Source of the DNA: Epithemia pelagica
Taxonomy: Eukaryota > Bacillariophyta > Bacillariophyceae > Surirellales > Surirellaceae
Direction of reading: 5' to 3'
DNA: 64,000 nt
Assembly: GCA_946965045.2 (NCBI GenBank)
Contig: OX337236.1
Span: forward strand, 62,001-126,000
The notes under the pieces are model-generated. The model saw nothing but the letters and a program-made list of their open reading frames with translations, searched no databases and was not told the origin of the DNA. Below are positions 22,096-33,370 of the stretch, piece by piece. The number at the start of each line of letters is the position of its first letter. The first letter of the stretch is position 1. Made by a program: the position numbers and the translations under genes.

Positions 22096-25000
22096 ATGAC
22101 CAGTGACAACGACAACAACGACAACAACGACAACAACAAGCCTGAAAACGAGGAGGAGGAAGAGGAATCTCCAGTGGTAACCGCAACAGCCGTCGTATCG
22201 ACCAACGACAACCACGACAACGACCATGGCAGTCCGGATATCGAAGTAGGAATGCTGAGTGAACCGAATCCTCCGGCAGCTGAGGAGGAGGAGGAGGAGA
22301 CGGAACGAGACGACGAGGATGATATGGACTTGCCCATTCCGAAATTGAACATTTGCATCATGGTGGTGGGAACGCACGGCGACGTCTTGCCCTTTTGTGG
22401 ACTGGCCAAGGAATTGCAAGCCTTGGGTCATCGGGTGCGCATTGCCACACATGCGACGCATCGCGTCTTGGTCGTGTCCAAAGAAATTGAATATTATCCC
22501 ATGGCCGGCGATCCCAAAGTCTTGTCCAGTTGGATGGTTGAAACGGGGGGATCCGTCTGGGGCGAAGCCATGCATCCCAAACTCATTCCGGAAAAATCCA
22601 AAATGGTCATGGAAATTATGCGCTCGACGTGGCCGGCTGCCACCCAACCCGATCCCGACAATCCCGAAGCCCATCCCTTTTTGGCCGATGCCATTATTTC
22701 CAATCCACCCGGCATTGGACATGTCCATGTCGCCGAAGCACTCGGGGTGCCCTGTCATATCATGTTTCCGCAACCCTGGTATTACGGTATGTGTCATACA
22801 ATATGCTATGTGGATGAGATGGATTGTTGTTGTTGTTGCGGGTTTGGTCTCATTTGTGTTCTCCTTCATCTTGTCGTCGCATTCCAATGGATTGTTGTTT
22901 GTCTCTCCTTGACTTGGTTTGGCGGTGATGGTGCAAAACATTTTGTCTCTCTTTCTTGTCTCTTTTTCTCAATCCATATACACCTATATATTCTATTATA
23001 TATACTTTACAGGCACCAAAAACTTTCCCCATCCCATGGCGGGTTTGGAATATGTGCAAGGTCGTCGTTTAAATGTGCAATCCTATTCCGTCTTTGAAAC
23101 CTTGGTGTGGACCAATTTCAATGGCGAAATCAACAAGTGGCGGAGTCGAACGCTCAAAATTCCCACTCTGTATACCTATGCCAATTCTCCCAATTTGGTC
23201 GTGGCGGCCCAATTGCCCTTTTCCGCCATGTGGTCGCCGGCCTTTGTGCCCAAACCCGACGATTGGCCGCATCAATGTCAAGTCGTGGGAACCTTTGTCT
23301 TGGATCAAAAGAAAACACTCGATGTCTCGCCCTTTCGATCCATTGCGGAATGGTTGCAACAATCTCAAGACGAGGGTCAAAAACCAATCTTTATTGGCTT
23401 TGGATCCATGGTCATTCAAGATACGAGTAAATTGGAACGCATGATTCAAGGAGCGGCCCATGCCACGAATCGACGCGTCATTGTGCAAAGCAGTTGGTCC
23501 AAATTGGACGTGGAAGATGGATCCGACTTGTTGCGGAATATTGGACCCTGTCCCCACGATTGGTTGTTGCCCCAATGTTGTGCCGTCATTCATCATGGTG
23601 GTGCCGGCACGACGGCGGCCGGGTTGCGCTTTGGCTTGCCCACCTTGGTCTGTCCCTTTTTTGCCGATCAATTCATGTGGGGATTCTTTGTCGAATTGGC
23701 CGGTGTCGGCCCCAAGGCCGTGCCCGTCAATAAATTGACTCAAGACGTATTGGCACAAAAATTCCAGGCCCTGACCAGTGCCGATTTGCAACGGGCCGCC
23801 ACGGAGTTGGCGGAAGCCATGGCACACGAAAATGGCATTGCCGGTGGCTTGCAACATTGGCAAGATTCCTTGTGGACGGAAAATATGATGTGCGATGTCA
23901 GTTTGTTTTTGGGAGAATCGCACATGGCCCGTTATACCCTGACGGCCCTGCATCATGGCCTCAAGGTGAGTTCCGAAGTGGCGGCTCTCTTGCGGACGCA
24001 AAGTACCTGGTCCAATGTGCGGGGATTAACCTCCTTTGCCGGACTCCGGGAAACCGTCTTGAATCCTGGTGGCATGGTTCGACATGGCATTACCTCGTAC
24101 AACTTGTCGGGACATGTCAAGAGTTTACATGTAAGTATTTTATAAGTAGTGCAGGAGCAACCGCCCGTATCAGTCGAGGGAGCGTTGGGATGGATTGGAT
24201 CGTCTCTGGGACGTTGTGTGTGTTGGATGTCGCTGGCAAACACTCTCATGAATTGTTGTCGGACAAATGGATTTCTGGTTGATTTTGCTCCCTCTTTGGT
24301 TCGTGTCCTCGTCTCGGTTGTCCTACCATACAGCATGGTGTGTTTATGGCCGTTGCCGGTCTCTTTTGGGGTGCCTTAAATGCGAGTTTGCAATTTTATT
24401 ATCAATCGGATCGGTTTGCCCGTTCCGGTGGCGCCTTGGGTTGTTTGTTTGGCTTGATTGTCTCGGCCTTTTTTGTCGTGGCCGAAGCCATCAAGGCCGT
24501 CTTGGTCTTTTTGGATCGCTTGGCGGTGGGCATTGCCAATGGCATTTTTCGGCGCGATTACGATTACTTGATTGATCCCAGTTGGAAGGCCCAAGTGTAC
24601 AAACACTCCATTATTGAAGCCGAAGTCGAACAACACATGCGACAGGGCATTCCCAAGGCACGACGTCGAGAATTGCTCAAGGCCTTTGATATTGTCGCCA
24701 ATGCCCGAATCGTGTTTGATAGTACCCATCCCCGAAATCCCGCCAATCACAAACATTATACCGTGGCCAAATTGACCAAACTCAAAGCCGCCCTGTACGT
24801 ATTACACGTGTCGAAGTGCTGCTGCTGCTGCTGTTGGAAGCAACCTTCGTATGTTTGGAAAACGTCTCACAGAGTCTGTTTTGATCTTACCGTTTGTACT
24901 GCCTTGTTTCGTCTCTCGTGTGTCGCTTGTTGTGGCTCTGCTATACTGCTACGAATATATAGATTGGAACCCAAGCATTTGATGCGCATGCACATGACGA

Positions 25001-25637
25001 CGCGGGAGGCCAAATCGGTGGAACGCGCCTTGGACGACTATGCGCGGTTGCCCCCTCCGCATCTACGGCGGCGACGACGACCACGGGATCATCCCCTTTT
25101 GAGCAAACTCAAGCGTCGTTTGACGTCGAATGAAAGCATTGAGTTTAAAGATGGATCCAGTACCGCCACCAAGTCAGCCTTCGCCTCCGGGACACTGTTT
25201 CAACGAAAAAAGCAAAGTGCGGCGACAACATCGACTGGAGGAGGAGGCGAACACAAACAGTCCGTCGCATCGTCCGCCGCTTCGGGCGGCAAAAAGTCCT
25301 GGTCTCATGCTTTTGACGATCAGGGAAAAGAATGGAAACCGGATCTCAGCGAGGCTACCGTCAGCTTTAGTATGTTTGTCCAGGCACTCAAAAAGGCTTG
25401 TGGTGCCAAGGCTCAAGTGGCCACGGAATTTCGCAGTTCCGTCATTATTTCCCGAAGTGTACGTATATGCATGTCGTGATCGGTGCCGTGAATGGAACGA
25501 GGTGACAATTCGACTACTCTGCAGTCACATAATACTCATTTCCGTTTATTATTATTGTTGTTGTTTGTTTCACACAGAGACGGGTGGGCCTGGATACCAC
25601 CATGGAGGGGGATGGATATTCCGAATATCTGCATTAA
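22096..25637 (+). CDS. Sterol 3-beta-glucosyltransferase (UDP-glycosyltransferase, GT28/GT1 type)
   Basis: Five exons: 22096-22786, 23013-24130, 24334-24794, 24963-25458 and 25578-25637; 941 aa. The family glucosylates membrane sterols from UDP-glucose. The N-terminal half has the GT28 motif [20 protein letters not shown]. The sugar-nucleotide site reads [19 protein letters not shown] followed by [10 protein letters not shown]. After the catalytic domain come hydrophobic segments ([34 protein letters not shown]) and a basic Ser-rich tail, suggesting membrane attachment. No PH or GRAM domain is seen, unlike fungal ATG26. Donors are GTATGT, GTAAGT, GTACGT and GTACGT. The 20-codon last exon ends at TAA 25635-25637. 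ATG at 22096 is chosen; upstream in-frame codons lack ATG. Confidence 0.88.
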
Positions 25638-26360
25638 TATTAGAGAAATGTTGGTGGAGTGACCGATCCTGGCGTGTCTAGGACAATCGGTTTCCTTGCG
25701 ATCGCAAGCAAGCGAGAGAGTTGGATGGACTCATTCACCAGAAGGTCAAAAGACTCTATAGGAGGAAACCTTTGATAAATAGTGTGCTGTTTGTTATTCG
25801 ATAGGGACTATAATAGTACCCTAGAAATATATGCTTTGAATAGGATTTTTGTGGTGCCAGCGGATCGATTCGAATGGTTCGACTACCAGGAAAGGATACT
25901 ATAAACTATCGTCAAGGAGTGTATTATAGTAGGTGGATTGAGTTTTGGAGGGTTGTGGGTTGTGGATCGGTTGGGATTGTCTCCACTTCTCTGTTTTGTG
26001 TTTCTTCTGGACTGGAGTGACGACCCCTGCAGGACAGAAGCATCCTCTTTTCTGTCCAATCAACCCCAACAATCAATCAGAAAAGCAAAAAAGCCCTACA
26101 GAAGAACCACCCTTTGGGGTCTTGCTGCTGGGAGCTCCAAAAACCCAAGTATGTTCGCTACGACACGACTCCAACACAAGAAAAAGTCATCAGGAGTGAG
26201 TGATTCAAAGTAACGACTCCTTTGTTCTTCCCTCCATTTGGAAATACACCAAGTGCGGCATTCTCATGTCGGCATCTTGCTATAGGTTTACAGCCATCAA
26301 ACAAAAGAAGGGAGAACAATATGAGTACTACTACAAAATACTCGTGTCGTCGTCGATTCC
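25638..26360. other. Gene-free interval between convergent genes
   Basis: It separates the 3' ends of the sterol glucosyltransferase gene and NOB1. No coding or RNA signal is recognised. Confidence 0.4.
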
Positions 26361-28571
26361 TTAATATCGCCGCAGTCCACAGGCGCGTGTGTTACTCTTT
26401 TTCTTTTTGCCTCGTCGTTCGCGTCCCTTGGCGGCATTGGGATTTTGTCGACCAAATCCCACTTGCAACACGTCCTGGTCTCGAATAGAATTGACATGAC
26501 ATCCAACTGCCGAGGCAATGTCTCGTCCAAACAAGGATTCCGATGCAGCCTTGGCCTTGCCGCCGCGACTCATTTTGGCCTTTTGTCCCCACGTGCCCGT
26601 CAACAATTGATCTTGCCGCAATAACAAGTCGCCTTGAAATCGATTGCCACTGCCGGGTTTGGGCAAGGAAAATTTGGTGCCGCGCAAATTGTGTTGATAA
26701 TTTTGTTTGAGATGCAATCGCAACTGACCCGTCTTGGCATTGACACTGCAAGCAACTCGTTGAATCATGTCACTTCCACACTTGTCGCAAAACAAGCGCT
26801 GGTCCGACGGTCCATCGTAGTCGTCGTGATTGGTGTAGACCTTGAAACAGGCCCCACATCGACGCACCCAGGATTTGACGCGGGGAATTTTCAGGCCATG
26901 GACCGAAACGAGCTCCAAATTCATTTGCAACAAGACATTCTGCATGGCAAAATCTGTCGTGGCACAGGCAGCCCGTTGCGAAATGGGTGGACCTTGCAGA
27001 GCGGTGGACTGCTTCTTGTTCTTTTTGTTGGTAACAAGATGGAAGCTTCCACTGGCCTTGAGCGATTCAATGTCGGAGGTACTGGTAATCCAGCCTTGAC
27101 CATCGTCGTCCTCGACCATGTCCTCTTGACCCGCCAAGGACATGCCACCTATAATGCGAGACTGCGTCGGGTTGGGGGCGGGCCTGCTGTTGTTGTTGTG
27201 GGAGGTTGCTTCCGCCAATGAATCGGACCCGGTCGTCGTGTCGGGACTGGCATTGTTTGATGTTGTGCTCGACTGGACGACTCGTTTGGTATGGACCGGC
27301 ACGGAACTGGGATAGAGTTTGCCCGATTTGGAGATTGGTTGCAAGGCTTGGCGTTTGCGTTCGTCTGGATTCAAGGATTTGTTGTCATCCTGCTGATTGT
27401 CATTGTCGTCTTCATTGTAGGGAACTGTAGCGGCCGCGGACAAGCTCGGAAAGTCGAGTTGCAATTCTTCTTGAACGGAGCGTGTCTTGGATTCGCAAGC
27501 ATTAGTCTTTGGGGTGGTGGCCGAATCCTCCACCATTGTGGAGCGGTCCGGATGGGCCTTGATGACTGGTTCATCATTCGCCCCTTCTGGTTCGTCCGCA
27601 TCGTCAAATTGATCTTGTCCCACCGGTACAGGTGCCTGGTGATGGTTGTTGTTGTTGTTGTTGTTGTGGGTGTTTGTGGTCGTAGAAGAAATGGTGGTTT
27701 GTACCGTTGGTGGTTGACATGTGGGATCCAAGAGTGCCGCCCAACATGAGGGTTTGGATGGAGCCGTGGTGGGCTTTGTTAGGTTAAGCGGGCTGGGTTG
27801 GACAGTCGTGTTAGTTTCCAGAGCATCCGTCGTCTCAGGGTCATGACTTTCGTCGTCGTCCCCATTGCTTGTTTCGTCGTCGTCATGCTGTTCCGCCTCG
27901 TCTTGTGGTGGTAGTTCTTCTTGTTGTTCTTTTTGTTGGGTTCCACCATTCTTTTTTGTTATCGTAGAAGGAACATCATGGTTCTTCGTGTTGATCTCCT
28001 CCGACCGTGTCGTAGATTTGCCATTCCCACCACTACTACTGACCATGCGGGGCGGTTGGGTGCGCAAATGCGACACGTCTCCGTGACATTCGTCGAGTTC
28101 GTGTTGATAGGTCAAGGCCAAGACTTGCAAATCGACGCGCGACAAACTATCGTAATCGCCCGTACGACGACAAAAGTCGGCCATAACGGCCAGGCATTCA
28201 GGACGCGGCGTTTGGATCGCCACATCAAAGGGCAATTCGTGTTGGACAAAGTGTCGGGCTCGAGCGTCGCGAATCTCTTCCACGACACCGGGCACGGTAC
28301 AAAACGATTGCGCACGCTTCCACAAGGCGGAGGCATTGGTCAATTTGATCAAGGGACCGGCATCCAAAACCAACCAACGATACTTTTCTTCTTGTTCTTC
28401 TTGTGGTTGTGGTGGTGCTGGTTCGTCCGTGTCGTTTTCTTGTTGGATTTTTGGTGGTGGTGATGGTGCATCGTTGGAAACCTTTGGATCAGTTTCACTC
28501 TCCAGATGATGATGGTCATTCTCCTCTGGTGGAAGAGATGGTGAACGCGGAACGACCGTCGCCGTCGCCAT
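26361..28571 (-). CDS. NOB1: NOB1 endonuclease (20S pre-rRNA site D cleavage)
   Basis: Intronless, 736 aa. NOB1 cleaves the 3' end of 18S rRNA during late 40S maturation. The PIN domain starts at about residue 65 with VLDAGPLIK (Asp70 as the first catalytic acid), then PGVVEEIRDARARHFV and TGDYDSLSRVDLQVLAL supply the other acids. After a long Asn/Asp/Thr-rich linker (about 165-540) come the NOB1 zinc ribbon (RRCGACFKVY ... RLFCDKCGS) and the conserved C-terminal block (NLRGTKFSLPKPGSGNRF; DQLLTGTWGQK). It is larger than the yeast protein (about 460 aa), entirely because of the linker. The NOB1 start codon is 600 bp from that of the divergent XPG gene. Confidence 0.96.
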   Translation of the reverse strand: MATATVVPRSPSLPPEENDHHHLESETDPKVSNDAPSPPPKIQQENDTDEPAPPQPQEEQEEKYRWLVLDAGPLIKLTNASALWKRAQSFCTVPGVVEEIRDARARHFVQHELPFDVAIQTPRPECLAVMADFCRRTGDYDSLSRVDLQVLALTYQHELDECHGDVSHLRTQPPRMVSSSGGNGKSTTRSEEINTKNHDVPSTITKKNGGTQQKEQQEELPPQDEAEQHDDDETSNGDDDESHDPETTDALETNTTVQPSPLNLTKPTTAPSKPSCWAALLDPTCQPPTVQTTISSTTTNTHNNNNNNNHHQAPVPVGQDQFDDADEPEGANDEPVIKAHPDRSTMVEDSATTPKTNACESKTRSVQEELQLDFPSLSAAATVPYNEDDNDNQQDDNKSLNPDERKRQALQPISKSGKLYPSSVPVHTKRVVQSSTTSNNASPDTTTGSDSLAEATSHNNNSRPAPNPTQSRIIGGMSLAGQEDMVEDDDGQGWITSTSDIESLKASGSFHLVTNKKNKKQSTALQGPPISQRAACATTDFAMQNVLLQMNLELVSVHGLKIPRVKSWVRRCGACFKVYTNHDDYDGPSDQRLFCDKCGSDMIQRVACSVNAKTGQLRLHLKQNYQHNLRGTKFSLPKPGSGNRFQGDLLLRQDQLLTGTWGQKAKMSRGGKAKAASESLFGRDIASAVGCHVNSIRDQDVLQVGFGRQNPNAAKGRERRGKKKKSNTRACGLRRY

Positions 28572-29172
28572 GGTGTGTATTATATATTATGTTGGCAAAA
28601 AACGTGTTGGATGAGTGGAGATGGTCGATTTACGCTCATAACTCATAACCTATTGTGGCCCCTCAATACTATGAATGCTACCCAGGATGCGGATGCTTGA
28701 GCACATAGGAGTAGGTTTTGTCTGTTGTCCGCTGTGCTGTCCGCTGTCTGCTGCGCGGACAGCTCCGAACACACTCTTGTCCGTTTTCTCTCTGTTGTCG
28801 TCGTCTCTCTCGCCGTCATTGATCAATATAGAGGTGCTGAAAGAGTTCGATCGAAGACCTGCAACTCCCTTCGTTCGTTTGGGTTTGGAGAGAGAGAGAG
28901 AGAGAGAGAGCATGTCTCAACCACCACTGGAATAGTTTTGCCAAGCTCAAGAACGAAAAACATCGTTCCACTATATAGTATTCGACCTCGAAGAGAAAGT
29001 GAGGGCAATCATCACAGAAGAATGAAGAAGAAGTAACCTCAAACAACACCACGCCCATCATCTATACAAGGAGGAGAGGAGAGAGGAGGAACCGCAGCCA
29101 TTACGACAACCCCAAGACTCTCACCCATACACACACACACACACAAACGTATCTCGTTCCGAATACTACAGT
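28572..29172. promoter_or_regulatory. Shared upstream region of divergent NOB1 and XPG genes
   Basis: This 601-bp region contains several GTCCGCTGT-type words at 28727-28760 and a (GA)n run of about 24 bp at about 28888-28911. It ends with a CACACACACACA run shortly before the XPG start. Confidence 0.45.
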
Positions 29173-29541
29173 ATGGGCGTCAAGGGCTTGTGGCGATTGT
29201 TGTTACCGATTGGTCGTCGGATTAGTTTGGAAACCTTGGAGGGACAGATTTTGGCCGTCGATGCCAGTATTTGGATGACGCAATTTCTCAAGGCCATGCG
29301 CGATTCGACCACCGGTAAGGTGGCCCCCGCGGCGCATTTGCAAGGCTTGTTGCGACGCTTGTGTCGCTTGCACTTTTATGGCATTCGTGCCGTCTTGGTC
29401 TTGGATGGACCAACGCCGGCTTTGAAATTGCGCGAATTGAACGATCGACGGAAACGACGCGACGATTGGTTTGCCCAACAGGATCAAGCCGCCTTGCAAC
29501 GCTTGGCCAAGCGATTGTTGGCCGAACAATTGCAAAAACAC

Positions 29542-29615
<74 letters not shown>

Positions 29616-32600
29616 CAAGAACAGCGCATCCAACAAGGAGAGGACTACTACCACGAATACTTCTCCGACCAGCAATGGTCCGAGCGCGGCCTTTGCCGAA
29701 GGCTTTGATCCGGGTGGCAGTCATTCTCATCATGATAATGATGTCAGTGGTGTCAATGGAGTTGAATCCACCACCAGGTCCACAGGAAAGAGTGATTCTC
29801 GTACCTCGACCACAACATCACCATCACCTGAACAACAACCAGAACAACCACCACAGACATCGGCCGAGGATGAAGCTGCTATTTTGGCGGCCATTCAAGA
29901 GGATTTGGTGGTGGAACAAAACACGCAAGAGATTCAACAACGAGAACGAAATGATTTTGATGCTCCCTTTGATGGTGGGAGCAGCTGTGAATCCGAGGAG
30001 GAACCAACAAAACAACGTACACGCCAACAGCAACAACAACAACATGGGACAACCCATTCCAATCCTCCCATGGGTGCCCCAAAGAACCGCCGTCGCCGTC
30101 AGAACCGTGGCCGTCGGGGCAAGAAAACCTTTACCGAGTACGGGTTGGAGGTGGAAGAAGATGTCAGTCGCATTTCGTCCTTGCCCCATACCGATCGCAA
30201 AGATGCCATTGAACAGGTGAAACGACAGCAACGGTTGCAATCGCGTCAAGAATACATGCCGGCCGCCGCCAGTCCGGATCAATTTTCCCTCGTCCAACTG
30301 CAAAACTTTTTGAAATCCTCTCAGTTCAATTTGGACATTGCTCGCATGGCCACCATGGCGGCCGCATCCAACAACACTGGATCATCCATGGATCCACAGT
30401 CTCAGGGCAAACCCGAACAAGCACCACATTCCATAGGATTGTCACCCATCAATCACGGAACAGGCCACTCGGGTCTCATGGCATCCGATCGAACCGTCCA
30501 CATTTCACTCATTCGAGAGGCCGACGAAGGAACTAACAACAGCAGCAACAACGCACATTCTATCCGTGGACGAGGAGGAGCCACAAGCAGGACGACCAGT
30601 CGAAATAATCCACAGTCCCTTCTTCATCAAGCATCCAAGAACGACAGCAATATCTCTCCTCCTCACACAAAGCAGGAAAGCAAATCCATGGCCAAGGACC
30701 AAGACAGCAGCAGCAGTACGAGCGACGAAGAAGTGGAGTGGCAAGACGTGCCAGAGGATTCAAGCCATGCTCCACCCGAGAATGGTAATAATGGGCTTGC
30801 GATTCCACCCAAGAAAGCTACCAATACCAACTCCCGAACTCATCGGTCAAGCCCTGATGATGATGAGGAGGAGGAGGAAGAGGAGGTCACAGCGAATAAT
30901 ACTGTTCGTATTCCTTCCCGCCACCCCACAGTGCTGGAAATCCAAGACGATGACGACAGCAGTCACGGATCATCGAATAATCGCCACAATGTCGGTGGAT
31001 ATTTGTTTGGTCCTCATCCGGATCACCGAAACGAACAAGAACGACAAGACCATGCATTGGCCAAAGCACTGCAAGAAATGGAAGATTCCAACGCCGCACA
31101 ACAACAACAATTGGCACAAGACAATGCCTCCATCGACCCGAACGAGAAGAAGGAATCCATGAACGAAACTGCCATGGGTGCCAATTCCATGCAACTCCTC
31201 AAGTCCGACAAGGATTCAAGGAACGGCAAAGACGACGACGACGACGATCGAAAACCAGCGGCAAAGCCGGACATTGTCACTGTGGAGGACTCCTCCAATA
31301 GTGAAGACGACTCGAACATTGATTGGCAAGATGGTGATGCCAAGGGCCCAGCAGAAGAGAACGAAACGGAAAGTATTGATTGGCAAGATGGTGATGCCAA
31401 GGTCCCACCAGAGAACGAGACAAAAGACACTTTGATAGCGACGCATCCAACCACCAATGACGAAACAAGGGCCATGAAGAAAGCCGTTGATACAAGTGCA
31501 CCACAGTTGTTGGAGCTGACCGACTCTACGAGTAGACCGGTTGAAGACAGTGCTCTCAGTGGAAACAAGGACTTAGCACCTTCTCGTGAGCTTTTTAATT
31601 CCGAGTCCACTGGAGTGTCATCGCAGTCTAGCTTGGGATTATCGCAAGTAGTGCATCGTCCCGAAAGTCCCAGCAGCCCAGTCCTCGAAAACGATTTTGG
31701 GGATCCTGATGTCAACGTGTTTGGTGGACAAGGTGAAAACGGCGGCGGCGAGTCAGGTGGCGGAACCTCTCCCGAGGAAAAGGAACGACAATCGCTAGAG
31801 AGACAGGCTGTGTTACAACGTGCTCAGGCAACGGCTTCTAGTTTGGCCGATTGGGCAGGCCGTGCCTTTCGCCGTGCTGTCAAAGAAATTGGTGTCTCGG
31901 AAGGGGACACCGAGCTACAATCCAAGCGGGACGAACCGGCAGATATGGCCAATGACGTGGGAGCAATGGAGCTGGATGGTGCAGAGTCGGAAGACGATCC
32001 TATCGAAGTTCTCTATACGAAAAGTCCCCCCAAAGCTCCTCCACAGACAAAGAAATCGAACGAGCCTCCCAAGGATTCCCGTTCGAACGCAACTCGCACG
32101 TCAAGAGATGACCGATACGGATTTCTTGACGACTTTACGAGCACGTACAAAACGGAACTGTCGGATGACCTTCTTCGACAATGGGAATCTGAACGTATTC
32201 AACGAGAGCAGGATGCCGATACTGTGACGGATGAGATGAAGCAGGAAGTGATGCAACTCCTTCGTTTATTCGGTGTGCCCTATATTGAAGCTCCAGCAGA
32301 AGCCGAGGCACAATGCGCAGCCTTGGAAGCGCTTGGCCTTGTCGATGGAATTGTGACGGAAGATAGTGATGTGTTTGTGTTTGGTGGAAAGAAGGTGTAC
32401 AAAAATGTATTCGAGGAGAAGCATTATGCGGAAGCGTACATGGCCAATGACGCGAAAAAAGAAATGGACTTGAACAGAAACGGATTGGTAGCGTTGGCAT
32501 TGTTACTTGGCTCAGACTACACGTAAGTTGACTTTCGATGTCGTTTTGCTATCCGTGGTTGAAATTTCTCTGACTCCATATCTCGTACCATTCTCATTGG

Positions 32601-33225
32601 ATAATGTTGCCATCAGCCGTGGAGTGTAAGTTCTTTCATTATTCGATCGTTTCCAAATCGTCTTATCCTTTCTCACCGTTTGTATGAATGGAACAGCCGT
32701 GGAGTGGGGATTGTGAATGCAATGGAAGTGCTACAGGCATTTGACGTGTCGTCGGACCTCAAAAAAGGGTTGTCCCTGTTTGCGTCATGGATGGAAGGAT
32801 TCGGTATTCATGATAAGAGAATGGCCATGGGAGATGCAGCTCAAGAATTCCACGAAAAGCATCAAAGCGCAAGAACCCGGTGGACCATGCCACCCAATTT
32901 CCCTGCTGATAATGTGATACAGGCGTATATGAACCCCGTAGTAGACAAGTCTAACGAACGTTTCACCTGGGGAGTGCCGAATGTCGAAGGCCTGGTAGTC
33001 TTTTGCGCAAAACACATTGGGTGGCCCCCCGAGGAAACTCGGAATCTTCTGGCACCTGTCATAGCCAAGAGCGGAACGAGATACAGGCAAACAAGAATTG
33101 ACTCATTCATGAAATATGAGGATGGTATCAAGTTTGCCAATGTTCGATCAAAGCGATTGAGAGCTGTTCTTGAGACCGGAAACAAGGACAAGAAGAAGAC
33201 ACAGAAAAGAACAAAGAATACGTGA
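29173..33225 (+). CDS. XPG/Rad2 structure-specific DNA repair endonuclease
   Basis: Best model: exons 29173-32522, 32617-32625 (9 nt) and 32697-33225, giving 1295 aa. The family makes the 3' incision in nucleotide excision repair. XPG-N is MGVKGLWRLLLPIGRR through AVDASIWMTQ and VLDGPTP. XPG-I is PYIEAPAEAEAQCAALE with IVTEDSDVFVFGG. A helix-hairpin region follows LLGSDYT. Between these lies an about 900-residue acidic, Ser-rich spacer with the Rad2-specific arrangement, including about 24 consecutive Gln codons (CAA) near residues 126-149. The tail contains a PCNA-binding motif (QTRIDSFM). The 9-nt exon gives SDYTRGVRGVGIVNAMEVL, which matches the spacing of the FEN1/Rad2 motif (DYxxxxRGxG); skipping it would remove three residues. 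Confidence 0.93.
29545..29616 (+). repeat. (CAA)n tract encoding polyglutamine
   Basis: About 24 consecutive CAA codons lie inside the XPG gene between its N-terminal nuclease half and the spacer. Because the codons are uniform, the tract is expected to be length-variable. Confidence 0.9.
32617..32625 (+). other. 9-nt micro-exon in the XPG gene
   Basis: CCGTGGAGT is preceded by CATCAG (acceptor) and followed by GTAAGT (donor). The flanking introns are 94 nt (32523-32616) and 71 nt (32626-32696). The same nine bases open the next exon. Inclusion keeps the frame and restores the RGVRGVG spacing expected of the helix-two-turn-helix. Confidence 0.75.
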
Positions 33226-33370
33226 CTGTCCAACTGGCGATGTAGCCACAAGCACTGAGACATCCCATAGTTACGACCCGATGGAGTTGACGGATTCAAT
33301 GATATGACGAAGCGACTCTGGAAATAGCCTTGGTGTATAATCAACATGCCGAACATGGTATACCTCATGG

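Noticed and set aside
31300-31420. Repeated IDWQDGDAK peptide in XPG suggesting a functional domain
   Set aside because: It is a two-copy repeat in the disordered acidic spacer; only low-complexity duplication is supported.
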